Assembly (NCBI RefSeq): GCF_026151205.1 | Contig: NC_087080.1 | Coordinates: 8,771,720-8,831,719, forward strand | DNA from: Bolinopsis microptera | Lineage: Eukaryota > Ctenophora > Tentaculata > Lobata > Bolinopsidae | Reading direction: 5' to 3' | DNA length: 60,000 bases | Shown here: one piece after another, positions 40,301-55,300 of the stretch | Position numbering within the stretch: position 1 is the first letter of the stretch | How the letters are laid out: the number at the start of each line of letters is the position of its first letter | Position numbers and translations under genes: made by a program | Notes under the pieces: model-generated | Database searches by the model: none | What the model was told of the DNA's origin: nothing | The model's input: only the letters and a program-made list of their open reading frames with translations

Positions 40301-43300
40301 GATGAGGGGGGGGGGGGGGAATGACTACTGATGGAGACTTTTGAGCACCAATTGGGACGAAAATCATAGGGACTGAAGGTCAAATCGCTGGTGGAATTTA
40401 TCCATTTGTCCCATAAGTACCAAGTTTTGGCGAGTTTTATGTAGTTTTGTATTATCTTTTATTAAATGACTTCTAAGGAGACTTTTGGGTACCAATGGGG
40501 CTAAAAATCTTGGAGACTTGAGGTTAAATTGCTGGCGAAAATTCTGCACTTGTCCCCAAAGTACCCAAAGTCATTGGCTCCCCCCCCCCTCCCCCGGGTG
40601 AGGTGACGGAGAAAAAATAAACTGAGCTCAAGGCTACATTTCCAGATATCCCGCCACGCACCGTCGCTCATGCTGCAAAGTGTGTTGCGAGATGCCCACG
40701 TCATCACACGTAAAACTGTGTTCACGAATACTGAAATGCAGACGAGCAGAACAAACATAACTCTGATCAATATTTTTCATAAAACTTTCAGGATTTGCCA
40801 ATGAGGGAAAAGACAGCACCTGTCCGAGACGCTAGAAATGCATGAATCATAGGTGACATGGATAGGGTAAGAAGTTTTTTAAAACATGAAAATTGTGAAA
40901 GGAAAAGAAGTAGAAATGAGAAAGGTAGATTTAAAATGTTGAGAATCGATTTTGTGCTGAAGAACTCCGTCCGCAGGACGGCTTCCGGCTACTTATGATA
41001 ATTCGAATAAATTTGAGATTCAAACACAAGCTACGAATACGAATGCTTCTAGCAGTGGCATGCTCTTGTTTGCTGCGCATTGGCTGCAATGTATAACCGC
41101 AGTATGAAATGTCAAAAATATTTGAATTTGCTTACCTAGTGGCTTTGTTTGATAAAGCATTACCCTACTTTATATACCGATAAATCAATAATCCCTTTTG
41201 ATTCTTCGGTTTGAGAATTGTGCGGTCACACATCTCTGCAATGTCTGAAAAGGTGGCAGGGACAGTATTGAAATTACTTAAACACTATATTTACAGTTAA
41301 ACCTTGAATACTATAACTAGGGCAGTAGGAACGCCAAAAAGTAGATCATCTGACTAAAACAACTTAACTTCCTCCAAGAGTCTAGTTAGCAGCATTGTAG
41401 CGATAAGATACCACCTAGTTTGAGCTGTCGACACTGAAATAAAACAAACAATTTACTTTTCTCTACTGCAGGGGAATGCAGGTACATTTAAGATTAAAGA
41501 TATCATATATTGTATGTTTTCATCGTGGACTCAGGGGAGAAGTGCAGCTCGAAAAACCGATAAAAAGTCTAAAAACCGTTTGAGCTGGGAGTTAAAGCTA
41601 CCGATCTCGATAAGTGAGGAGTCAGATGTTAGATCGCATGTAACGTGTGTTTCGCCGCCTGAATAGGCAACATGAACTCATATTGCTGGTGAAGGTCTCG
41701 ACCAGATGTAAAATAAAGATACCCCAAATTTGTTATTTTTTAAGCCGATTCACATCGACCAAGTTCTGCTTTGACCTAAATGCTCAAACTTCGTTAATAG
41801 TTGGAAAAATCGTGTTATGCTTGTTACTAAAATAAACTTGTTTGTTTGTGAGAGGGACATCGCGATTTCCCGGATCAGAGGATCACACCCATGAGGGTTG
41901 ATTGTGCATGTGTGACTTGACAAAATTTTCAAATTGCCCGATTTTTTTTCAGTAGGTCACATTACTCGTGACGTGCAAATGTATCTTTTGTCTTTTAATA
42001 GGTCAAGCTCAGAGCTTTAAAGCTTTAAAGACTTCTCCCGTGACAAAGACGGCGACATATATCTTTACTCCAGGAAAAGTCAGAACTCTTTCCACACCAC
42101 ATTCTTAAATGTACACGACAGCAGAACCGACGATGTAGCCCCCACGCCGCAGTCAACTATAATTTTCTGACCCGGAACGAGCCCGCAACTGTAGACAGCT
42201 GCGTGAGCTCTGTACGGTTAGCAGATTTAAGAGCTTATGCAATAAGCAGTCACCGTTCACTCTCATTTTTGACTTTTCTTCTTTTGAACAACAAATGTCC
42301 ATTGAATGATGCCAAGCTAAGCGATTATGATTAGAAAAGTACCGTGATTTACACTGATGCTCATACAAGGACTTGTGGACTTCGTGAATTTGGAGGACCT
42401 GCAGCTGTAATCAGTACTTCACTACCAGATGTGCGAGGCCGAGGTTCCCGTTTGACAACATTACAAGTGGACCACCAGGCGGGATGATCACGCGCTAGTT
42501 GACATGAGATCTGATTCTCCCGGGAAAATTGGGCGAGATGACCGGTGTCCTGTCAGAGGTCACGGATACAAGGATACAAAAATATAAAATATTTTATTGT
42601 ACAATTACAATAGTCGTATAAACTTGACAACTTCGCCTACCATCACGTGGACCCTCGTCAACGAGCAAGTGAAAAATGTGTTCACAGCATTTATATTATA
42701 CGGTAACTACACCATAGATTGACAGCTAAGCGTACAGAAAAACGTCCAACTCCTGACTATAATAAAACTCCGGTATAATAGCGTTTTTGACGGAGCAATT
42801 TAATGGCCTGGAGTAGGAAACTTTGTTGACCGGAATAAATTGATCCGAAAGGCGAAAGATACATATGAGAGCGCCTCATAAGATGGTACCAAAATAATCT
42901 CTGTGAAAAGTCCTTTTTACTTTTTTAAGCGTCAAAAGTCGGTGCACTCTACTTTATCCATCGAAAAAAGGCATCCCCTGGTGGTCGTAAAGTATCGATT
43001 TTTAAGCTGTCTAGGTAGCATCTTTCTGTGCTCTCTGGCAGTCTAAGAAGAAACATTATTATATACGTCTATATACAACTAATCTTATTATAAACAGGAT
43101 CATACATAGTTAATAGAACTCCATTAAGAAAACATCTTAACTACGTAATCTGTGCCTAGTACAACAGTTTCCACACTTCCTACAGCTAGCAATATCCCTT
43201 ATTTCATTTAATCACTCAAATTTCTAAGTTCTAAGTTTCTATATTTAAGCGTCATCAACAGCATATTTGATAATAGTTTGTATTAGGTCTACCACACGCC

Positions 43301-46300
43301 CCCTTTAAATTTACCACTACTATTTAACACAAATTTCTCTTTGTTTGATGAAAAGTTTAAAGAAGCTTTACAACTTAACCTCAAACTAATGCTTCTGTCT
43401 GTCTGCTGCATTTGAGTTTATTTCTAAATGATTCGCAGCTTTCGGTAGCTCCATGTTCAGCCACCATGCCTGAAAAAATTTGGTTCACAATATCTTTGGT
43501 TCCCATAAATATTATGGTTTACCATAATATAAGTCACAAATTTTGTTAATTTCAAGTCAACAACAATATTAGTCGTACCTTAGTTCCAAAAATTTGTGTG
43601 CCCATTATATTGAGCACAATTTATTTGAGCCCCAAAATTTGGGCAGAAAATTTGAACTCATTTGGGCGACCGAAAATTTGGGCACAAATTCTTCGAAAAT
43701 GAACGATTTTCCACTAAAATTTCAGTTAGATATTTGCCTTAGTTCATTATATTCCTTATTATTCCAGTCATTTAGCTTTCAATTTTATTGTTATTCCAGT
43801 TATTTCTATTCATTTAAAATATAAGCCTTTTTACTTGGTCAAGCCATGAATGACAGATTAGAAAACTAAAATTTCAAATATTATTTCACTTGGATATGAA
43901 GGAAAAGCCATCTTTCTATAGATTTCAGGGCCACAGGCCCAAATGCCAAAAGTTTGGTTAGCAAAAAATTTAGCAGACGGAAAGATTTATGCAATTAATT
44001 TGGTCTGCAAAAAATTTGGGCGAGAGGCCCGCTCAAATTTTTTGTTCGCCCAAATTTTTGTGAATTAAGGTATTTTAAGGACCATTTTTCCATATCATTT
44101 AATTTTTTAAATTTATTCAGCTAGCTTTTTTGACTAAAATATTTTCGATCTGGGAAATTATTTAAGGACGAGTCAACATACATACATCAATTACATAGCA
44201 TCACATACATTTACCTATAACACGCAGTAGCGACTTGTATAAATTTAACGATACTTAAATTCGTTAAATCATATATCATGTATATGCTCTGCTGAAATCT
44301 TAGTCTCCTTAAAATAAGTCCTCCCATGAAATTTAGTTTACAACAATTTTAGGCAATTGTTTGACTTAATTTATGGTATAATAGATTTTTCGTTCCTGAG
44401 GAAAGGGAATTTCGGCGGATATAGTAAACACCAGACAAATATTGGTTTATGTAAATTGAGTTACGTTGTTTATCAATGATTCGAGGGCACTGCAACGAGA
44501 ATTAGAACAATTAATCAAAAATTACTGCCTAAACATTTAATGACCAAAACCTAACGAGCTTAACCTCTGTCACTCTTTTTCGGAGATTCAATATCATTTG
44601 ACACAACTCTATGGATTAACTATATGATTTTTAAAATAGGAAAAACTAATCTGGTTGTATCCTAGCAGAACTGATTCTTATATACGTTAAGAACAGTGTC
44701 AGCTGGAATATTCAAGTAAGGTCATTTGTGTGCTTTCTTTTACAACCGAAACAAGGAATTGAAATATCATTGTAAACTAAAACTGACAAGGGTAATCATA
44801 ACATAACATTGTGCTCACAGTGTCACTCCCATTCCCTGAAAAAAGCCCATTTTCTTCCAATAAGACAACAATAGGTATAAGATTGCTCTAACCGTGTTCA
44901 AATGTGTCAACAACGTAGCACCAAATGCATCAACATTAAGAGTCAACCTGTACGTGTACTACGGACTGAACAAGACTATTTCCTCCTAAATGTTCCCTAC
45001 TGTTTCAAATTATAGTAAAACTGAGAGAAGCTTTAGTTACTGTGGACCCTTTGTTTGGAATCCAGCTTCCTTAGCAATTGAGAACATTAACCCGATATCG
45101 TCTTGTTTAAAAGAGAATAAATACGCATCTCTTTGAAAAAGCATTCATATAAGTAGCATATAATAACTTTATCATAAAACCCAAACTTCATAAAAATAAG
45201 TTCTAATGTACATATTCAATATTCATGAGTCGCTTTAGATGGCTTGAACTGAATCTTTACTTAGCTGTCATTAGTTTAGTGCTCAGTGTCAACAAGAATT
45301 GTCATTCTATTTTCCCTGTGATAATATTCAATTTCAAGTCAATATATCATAGTTATTGAATGCCTATATATATCCTGAAGTTAGGACTATGATTTGACCT
45401 GCCCATCCCCTAATTTTGGAAGTTTATATGCTCCTATCGTGAAATGAGGTTAATTGAATGAAGGCTTTTCATGTTATTCTGTATTATCACGTCATCTTAC
45501 ATCACATTATCAGGTCCAGTATATCCATAATTAAGACACCAATTGAATAATGAATGTGAATTTGTTTAGAGAATAAAAATTTAGGTCCGAAAATTTTGAT
45601 CCTTCCCCCCCCCCCCCCCCCCCCCCCCGCCCGCCCCCCCTCTGGCCTTATTTCATTAAATCCATAACACCTGATCTTGAAGTTACTCACAAGGCGAGGA
45701 ACATCCTAGCCTGTCCAGCATCTGGGAGGTCTACACAGGAAACAGTAGCTCATTTAGCTCTAGGTCACCAGGCTGTGACAGTAGTCTTGATGTCCATTGT
45801 CCAACCAGTTCTGCGATTTACAGGTAACATCTAGGTAAAGAATAAGATTAAGTTGAATGTGCTTATGATGGGACCCCGGAGGGCAAGATCAGGTTATAAT
45901 AATATAACACCTTGAATTTTTAATGTACTATATACTATAATATCTGAAAGAATCTCTTCGAATATTTTTCTGTGACAAGTGGATCTTGAATCTTTGAATA
46001 GAGTTGGTGGTTACTGTCTGGTGACATTACACACTCACTTAATCTTCCTCTTGGTCCAAGGGATGTTTTAAGAAGGGCATTAATAACTTCCCTTACTGAC
46101 ATACTTACAACAAAATAGCTGCATTGCTTTGGACTTGTCAGTAGAATGCCTGAAGATCGGTTACCCAACTGTCTACTTGAATGACAACCCAAAAATAGGA
46201 AGAGATCAAGAGGCAGGTCTATAGGAAGAGCTTAAATGTAGTAGAAATGTTACCTACCCTCCGAAGATGTATAAGTAAAGTAATAAAACAGCTCCCGCAG

Positions 46301-49300
46301 ACTAATCTTTTGGATGGAGATCTCGCTAGAGTAACATGTTACTTGGTTCAATCCAATAACATATAAAATTAAAGAGTTTAAGAGTCCAAAATAGGAATTA
46401 ACACAAATATATATTAAATCATTCACTGCAACAATCACTTCATAAAATCATGTAGGAGTATTGATAAGATTGAGTTCCAGATCACCTATATATTGCTGTG
46501 GATGCTAAAATCCTGACACCTCTATAACCCCTAAAAGAAACTATACATGTCATGGGTAATGGATATCATTAGTAGGTAGTTATTGCAAACAGAGTGCTAC
46601 CAAGTGCCACGTCTTATGATTTTCTAGAAATCAGAAACAAAAAGTAAAACTCTAATCAAAATGCTGAGCGGATGAAGCAAAGACTTGAAGAAGAACTAAG
46701 AGACAACCAGAATGGCTTCAGACCTGGTTGCTCTACAACTTCGCACATTCTTGTTCTGTGAAGAATTATATAGGGTCTAAAGGCCATGAGTGTGAAGGCC
46801 ACTATGGTGTTTATAGATTTTAATAAAGCCTTTGACAGTGTACATAAAGGTTTGCTTATTAAGACCAGCCATGACTTATGTTGATAGCCTACGAGCTGAC
46901 ACGGGTCTCAACGACACTGGAGAAATGGGCGGACTTATGGCGGATAGAGTTTTATGGAGACAGCGCATCAATACTCGGACGCTGAAGTAAGTCAGAGTTA
47001 TTAAGATACTTAAAGCAAATGGTATACCAGAATAGATGGTATTACAGGGGTCTTCGAAGTCCTGGTAGGATCAGGATTCGGGAGTACTGCAAAGAGACAC
47101 CTCATACTTGTTCATCATCGTGATTGACTATATCATGACAGTGGCTATAGATGATGACTCAGACTCTGGGTTCACTCTTAAGCCTGCACAGGGTGTAGAT
47201 GGATTTGTGCTGAAAATATCGCATATGTCAAATTCTCAGATGATGGTGCCCTTATCACTGATATAATTGAATGGGGCAAAACTACTCCTGGACAGGCTAT
47301 AGGAAGCAGCAAAAAGTGTGGGGTTAGTCTTGAACAACTCTAAAACAAATCTCATGACTCTAAACACTACAGAGGAAAGTAGACTTTAAAGCTGTTCTGG
47401 AAACCAGCTGGAAAACGTACCTTGGGGGCATAGATATCAACAACTGAGAGAGACTTTAGAGAGACTTTTCAAGAGCAACTATGAAGATCCAAGAGCGTAG
47501 GATGCAACTAGCTTTGCCATATACACTGCCACCTTGAACTAGTTGCTAAGTGTGGGGTACTTAATGAACCTAACCATGGTGTGCTGAGCAGGGGAAGAAC
47601 AGTCATAACTTATGTTGATAGCCTAAGGGCTGATACAGGTTTGAGTAACACTGGAGAAATCACGGGACTTATGGAGGATAGAAATCTATCGAGACAGTGC
47701 ATCAATACTCGGACGCTGAAGCCTAAATTAAGAGAAGTTTAAAAGTTCACAATCATAATTATTATTTAAAATTGCTTCTAATAGCTACTGATAATCAGCT
47801 TGATAGTCGTCTTCCAGCCAGTTTATCAGAAATAAATAAAATGCAGAACCTAACAAAAGGACTAAAATAACTCCAAGATATATTTCATGAAAATTACTAA
47901 ATTTGCATTGGCGCTCGATTCCAAAGAATTTTTGTTAATGATGCGTTGACAAAATGCGCGGCGCGGAAAAATTATCATTTGAAATTGTTTGTTGTTCAAA
48001 CATATTTCATAAAATAATCTGTAATATATAGTTCTAATAGTGTATAAAAAAGAATATCTCAAAATATAACACTAAACAGAGCAAAAACGAGGAATCGCGC
48101 AAAAATTATATCTATTTTGACAATTTCCGCGATTTTAAATAGGAACCATTTAAATATATGAAAACAAAATACGCAAACCATTAAAATCTTGATCCATAAA
48201 TTTTTAATTGTAGAGTCCCCGGTCAATAGTTTGCAAAAATAATTTTATATACGAAAATATAAAGAATTTAAAAATTTATGGATCAATAAATTTAGGGTTT
48301 GCGTAATTTGTTAATTATACTATATGTATAAACATGGTTCCTGTTCAAAATCCCGGAAATTGTTAAAATAGATATGATTTTGCGCGATCCTCGTTTTTGC
48401 TCTGTTTAGTGTTATATTTTGAGATTATTCTTTTTTATACACTATTAGAACTATATATTACAGATTATTTTATGAAATATGTTTGAACAACAAACAATTT
48501 CAAATGATAATTTTTCCGCGCCGCGCATTTTGTCAACGCATCATTAACAAAAATTCTTTGGAATCGAGCGCCAATGCAAATTTAGTAATTTTCATGAAAA
48601 ATATCTTGGAGTTATTTTAGTCCTTTTGTTAGGTTCTGCATTTTATTTATTTCTGATAAACTGGCTGGAAGACGACTATCAAGCTGATTATCAGTAGCTA
48701 TTAGAGGCAATTTTAAATAATAATTATGATTGTGAACTTTTAAACTTCTCTTAATTTAGGCTTCAGCGTCCGAGTATTGATGCACTGTCTCGATAGATTT
48801 CTATCCTCCATAAGTCCCGTGATTTCTCCAGTGTTACTCAAACCTGTATCAGCCCTTAGGCTATCAACATAAGTTATGACTGTTCTTCCCCTGCTCAGCA
48901 CACCATGGTTAGGTTCATTAAGTACCCCACACTTAGCAACTAGTTCAAGGTGGCAGTGTATATGGCAAAGCTAGTTGCATCCTACGCTCTTGGATCTTCA
49001 TAGTTGCTCTTGAAAAGTCTCTCTAAAGTCTCTCTCAGTTGTTGATATCTATGCCCCCAAGGTACGTTTTCCAGCTGGTTTCCAGAACAGCTTTAAAGTC
49101 TACTTTCCTCTGTAGTGTTTAGAGTCATGAGATTTGTTTTAGAGTTGTTCAAGACTAACCCCACACTTTTTGCTGCTTCCTATAGCCTGTCCAGGAGTAG
49201 TTTTGCCCCATTCAATTATATCAGTGATAAGGGCACCATCATCTGAGAATTTGACATATGCGATATTTTCAGCACAAATCCATCTACACCCTGTGCAGGC

Positions 49301-52300
49301 TTAAGAGTGAACCCAGAGTCTGAGTCATCATCTATAGCCACTGTCATGATATAGTCAATCACGATGATGAACAAGTATGAGGTGTCTCTTTGCAGTACTC
49401 CCGAATCCTGATCCTACCAGGACCTCGAAGACCCCTGTAATACCATCTGCAGTTGTGATTACTTAAGCCACTGTGTTTGTGTAGATCAATCGCACTATGT
49501 ATTCTGGTATACCATTTGCTTTAAGTATCTTAATAAGCAAACCTTTATGTACACTGTCAAAGGCTTTATTAAAATCTATAAACATCATAGTGGCCTTCAC
49601 ACTCTTTAGACCCTATATAATTCTTCACAGAACAAGAATGTGCGAAGTTGTAGAGCAACCAGGTCTGGAAGCCATTCTGGTTGTCTCTTAGTTTTTCTTC
49701 AAGTCTTTGCTTCATCCTGCTCAGCATTTTGATTAGAGTTTTACTTTTTGTTTCTGATTTCTAGAAAATCATAAGACGTGGCACTTGGTAGCACTCTGTT
49801 TGCAATAACTACCTACTAATGATATCCATTACCCATGACATGTATAGTTTCTTTTAGGGGTTATAGAGGTGTCAGAATTTTAGCATCCACAGCAATATAG
49901 GTGATCTGGAACTCAATCTTATCAATACTCCTACATGATTTTATGGAGTGATTGTTGCAGTGAATGAATTTAATATATATTTGTGTTAAATTCCTATTTT
50001 GGACTCTTAAACTCTTTAATTTTATATGTTATTGGATTGAACCAAGTAACATGTTACTCTAGCGAGATCTCCATCCAAAAAGATTAGTCTGCGGGAGCTG
50101 TTTTTATTACTTTACTTATACATCTTCGGAGGGTAGGTAACATTTCTACTACATTTAAGCTCTTCCTATAGACCTGCCTCTTGATCTCTTCCTATTTTTG
50201 GGTTGTCATTAGAATTGTCATTCAAGTATTATAACCTGATCTTGCCCTCCAGGGTCCCATCATAAGCACATTCAACTTAATCTTATTCTTATTTCATTTC
50301 ATTATTTCATTTCATTTACCTAGATGTTACCTGTAAATCGCAGAACTGGTTGGACAATGGACATCAAGACTACTGTCACAGCCTGGTGACCTAGAGCTAA
50401 ATGAGCTACTGTTTCCTGTGTAGACCTCCCAGATGCTGGACAGGCTAGGATGTTCCTCGCCTTGTGAGTAACTTCAAGATCAGGTGTTATGGATTTAATG
50501 AAATAAGGCCAGAGGGGGGCGGGGGGGGGGGGGGGGGTGGGGGGAAGGATCAAAATTTTCGACCTAAATTTTATTCTCTAAACAAATTCACATTCATTAT
50601 TCAATTGGTGTCTTAATTATGGATATACTGGACCTGATAATGTGATGTAAGATGACGTGATAATACAGAATAACATGAAAGCCTTCATTCAATTAACCTC
50701 ATTTTCACGATAGGAGCATATAAACTTCCAAAATTAGGGGATGGGCAGGTCAAATCATAGTCCTAACTTCAGGATATATATAGGCATTCAATAACTATGA
50801 TATATTGACTTGAAATTGAATATTATCACAGGGAAAATATAATGACAATTCTTGTTGACACTGAGCACTAAACTAATGACAGCTAAGTAAAGATTCAGTT
50901 CAAGCCATCTAAAGCGACTCATGAATATTGAATATGTACATTAGAACTTATTTTTATGAAGTTTGGGTTTTATGATAAAGTTATTATATGCTACTTATAT
51001 GAATGCTTTTTCAAAGAGATGCGTATTTATTCTCTTTTTAAACAAGACGATATCGGTTAATGTTCTCAATTGCTAAGGAAGCTGATTCCAAACAAAGGGT
51101 CCACAGTAACTAAAGCTTCTCTCAGTTTTACTATAATTTGAAACAGTAGGAACATTTAGGAGGAAATAGTCTTGTTCAGTCCGTAGTACACGTACAGGTT
51201 GACTCTTAATGTTGATGCATTTGGTGATATAATTTGGAGCTACGTTGTTGACACATTTGAACACGGTTAGAGCAATCTTATACTCTATTTGTTGTCTTAT
51301 TGGAAGAAAGTGGGCTTTTTTCAGGAATGGAGTGACACTGTGAGCACAATGTTATGTTATGATTACCCTTGTCAGTTTTAGTTTACAATGATATTTCAAT
51401 TCCTTGTTTCTGTTGTAAAAGAAAGCACACAAATGACCTTACTTGAATATTCCAGCTGACACTGTTCTTAACGTATATAATAATCAGTTCTGCTAGGATA
51501 CAACCAGATTAGTTTTCCTATTTTAAAAAATCATATAGTTAATCCATAGAGTTGTGTCAAATGATATTGAATCTCCGAAAAAGAGTGACAGAGGTTAAGC
51601 TCGTTAGGTTTTGGTCATTAAATGTTTAGGCAGTAATTTTTGATTAATTGTTCTAATTCTCGTTGCAGTGCCCTCCAGGGACAAAAGGATTTCGCGGCAT
51701 GTACGAAATCGCGAAATTTCCCATTCTCCGCGACAAATTTTATGTGTAGTTTAATGTATAGCCTGTTAAATTTCGCGGGTACCGCGAAATTTGGCCAAAA
51801 TTATCGCGAAATCCTTTAGTCCCTGGTGCCCTCGAATCATTGATAAACAACGTAAACTCAATTTACATAAACCAATATTTTCTGGTGTTACTATATCCGC
51901 CGAAATTCCCTTTCCTCAGGAACGAAAAATCTATTATACCATAAATTAAGTCAAACAATTGCCTAAAATTGTTGTAAACTAAATTTCATGGGAGGACTTA
52001 TTTTAAAGGAGACTAAGATTTCAGCAGAGCATATACATGATATATGATTTAACGAATTTAAGTATCGTTAAATTTATACAAGTCGCTACTGCGTGTTATA
52101 GGTAAATGTATGTGATGCTATGTAATTGATGTATGTAATGTTGACTCGTCCTTAAATAATTTCCCAGATCGAAAATATTTTAGTCAAAAAAGCTAGCTGA
52201 ATAAATTTAAAAAAAATTAAATGATATGGAAAAATGGTCTTAAAAATACCTTAATTCCCAAAAATTTGGGCGACAAAAAATTTGAGCGGGCCTCTCGCCC

Positions 52301-55300
52301 AAATCTTTTGCAGACCAAATTAATTGCATAAATCTTTTCCGTCTGCTAAATTTTTTGCTAACCAAACTTTTGGCATTTGGCCTGTGGCCCTGAAATCTAT
52401 AGAAAGATGGCTTTTTCTTCATATCCAAGTGAAATAATATTTGAAATTTTAGTTTTCTAATCTGTCATTCATGGCTTGACCAAGTAAAAAGGCTTATATT
52501 TTAAATGAATAGAAATAACTGGAATAACAAAAAATTGAAAGCAAAATGACTGGAATAATAAGGAATAATAATGAACTAAGGCAAATATCTAACTGAAATT
52601 TTAGTGGAAAATCGTTCATTTTTCGAAGAATTTGTGCCCAAATTTTCGGTCGCCCAAATGAGTTCAAATTTTCTGCCCAAATTTTTGGGGCTCAAATAAA
52701 TTGTGCTCAATATAATGGCACACAAATTTTTGGGAACTAAGGTACGACTAATATTGTTGTTGACTTGAAATTAACAAAATTTGTGACTTATATTATGGTA
52801 ACCATAATATTTATGGGAACCAAAGTTATTGTGAACCAAATTTTTTCAGGCATGGTGGGCTGAACATGGAGCTACCGAAAGCTGCGAATCATTTAGAAAT
52901 AAACTCAAATGCAGCAGACAGACAGAAGCATTAGTTTGAGTTAAGTTGTAAAGCTTCTTTAAACTTTTTCATCACAAAGAGAAATTTGTGTTAAATAGTA
53001 GTGGTAAATTTAAAGGGCGTGTTGGTAGACCTAATACAAACTTATATCAAATATGCTTGTTGATGACCTTAAATATAGAAACTTAGAACTTAGAAATTTG
53101 AGTGATTTAAATGAAATAAGGGATATTGCTAGCTGTAGGAAGTGTTGGAAACTGTTGTACTAGGCACAGATTACGTAGTTAAGATGTTTTCTTAATGGAG
53201 TTCTATTAACTATGTATGATCCTGTTTTATAATAAGATTATTTGTATAGAGTCGTATATAATAATGTTTCTTCTTAGACTGCCAGAGAGCACAGAAGATG
53301 GCTACTAGACAGCTAAAATCGATACTTTACGAGCCACCAGGGGATGCCTTTTTTTCGATGGATAAAGTAAGTGCACCGACTTTTGACGCTTAAAAAAGTA
53401 AAAAGGACTTTTCACAGAGATATTTTGGTACCATCTTATGATGGCCTCTCATATGTATCTTTCGCCTTTCGGATCAATTTATTCCGGTCAACAAAGTTTC
53501 CTACTCCAGGCCATTAAATTGCTCCGTCAAAAACGCTATTATACCGGAGTTTTATTATAGTCAGGAGTTGGACGTTTTTCTGTACGCTTAGCTTGTCAAT
53601 CTATGGTGTAGTTACCGTATAATATAAATGCTGTGAACACATTTTTCACTTGCTCGTTGACGAGGGTCACGTGATGGTAGGCGAATTTGTCAAGTTTATA
53701 CGACTATTGTAATTGTACAATAAAATATTTATATTTTTGTATCCTTGTATCCGTGACCTCTGACAGGACACCGGTCATCTCGCCCAATTTTCCCGGGAGA
53801 ATCAGATCTCATGTCAACTAGCGCGTGATCATCCCGGCCTGGGTGGTCCACTTGTAATGTTGTCAAACGGGAACCTCGGCCTCGCACATCTGGTAGTGAA
53901 GTACTGATTACAGCTGCAGGTCCTCCAAATTCACGAAGTCCAACAAGTCCTTGTATGAGCCATCAGTGTAAATCACGGTACTTTTCTAATCATAATCGCT
54001 TAGCTTGGCATCATTCAATGGACATTTGTTGTTCAAAAGAAGAAAAGTCAAAAATGAGAGTGAACGGTGACTGCTTATTGCATAAGCTCTTAAATCTGCT
54101 AACCGTACATAGCTCACGCAGCTGTCTACAGTTGCTGGGCTCGTTCCGGGTCAGAAATTTAAAGTTTACTGCGGCGTGGGGCTACATCGTCGTTCTGCTG
54201 TCGTGTACATTTAAGAATGTGGTGTGGAAAGAGTTCTGACTTTTCCTGGAGTAAAGATATATGTCGGCCGTCTTTGTCACGGAGAAGTCTTTAAAGCTTT
54301 AAAGCTCTGAGCTTGACCTATTAAAAGACAAAAGATACATTTGCACGTCACGAGTAATGTGACCTACTGAAAAAAAATCGGGCAATTTGAAAATTTAGTC
54401 AAGTTCACACATGCACAATCAACCCCTCATTGGTGTGATCCTCTGATCCGGGAAATCGAGATGTCCTCTCACAAACAACAGTTATTAGTAACAAGCATAA
54501 CACGATTTTCCAATCTATTAACGAAGTTTGAGCATTTAGGGTCAAAGCAGAGACTTGGGTCGATGTGAATCGGCTTAAAAATAACAAATTTGGGGTATCT
54601 TTATTTTACATCTTGGTCGAGACCTGTCACCAGCAATATGATTTCATGTTGCCTTATTCAGGCGGGCGAAACTCACGTTACATGCGATCTGATCATCTGA
54701 CTCTCACGATCGAGATCGGTAGCTTTAACTCACCAGCTCCAACACGGTTTTTTAGACTTTTTTCGGTTTTTCGAGCTGCCCTTCTCCCCTGAGGCCACGA
54801 TGAAAAACATACAATATATTATATCTTTATTCTTTATATGTTACATGCATTCCCCTGCAGTAGTGAAAAGTAAATTGTTTGTTTTATTTCAGTGTCGACA
54901 GCTCAAACTATGGTGGTATCTTATCGCTACAATGCTGCTAACTAGACTCTTGGATGAAGTTAAGTTGTTTTAGTCAGATGATCTACTTTTTGGCGTTTCC
55001 TACTGCCCTAGTTATAGTAGTTCAAGGTTTAACTGTAAATATAGTGTTAAGTAAGTTTCAATACTTCCCTGCCACCTTTTCAGACATTGCAGAGATGTGT
55101 GACCGCACAATTCTCAAACCGAAGAATCAAAAGGAGTTATTGATTTATCGGTATATAAAGTAGGTATGCTTTATCAAACAAAGCCACTAGGTAAGCAAAT
55201 TCAAATATTTTGACAGTTCATACTGCGGTTATACATTGCAGCCAATGCGCAGCAAACAAGAGCTTGCCACTGCTATAAGCATTCGTATTCGTAGCTTGTT

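Larger units (their letters stand above)
39851..48206 (+). repeat. Left arm of the palindrome
   Basis: Order from the outside in: end tandem repeats (to about 40,100), a short G run, reading frame at 42,153-42,368, MITE 43,576-44,072, LINE C-terminal piece 44,897-45,070, C run 45,605-45,628, arm-specific 270 bp (45,902-46,171), reverse transcriptase remnant 46,661-47,722 with an extra 134-bp insertion, then unassigned AT-rich DNA with GCGCGGCGCGGAAAA near 47,955. Confidence 0.85.
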
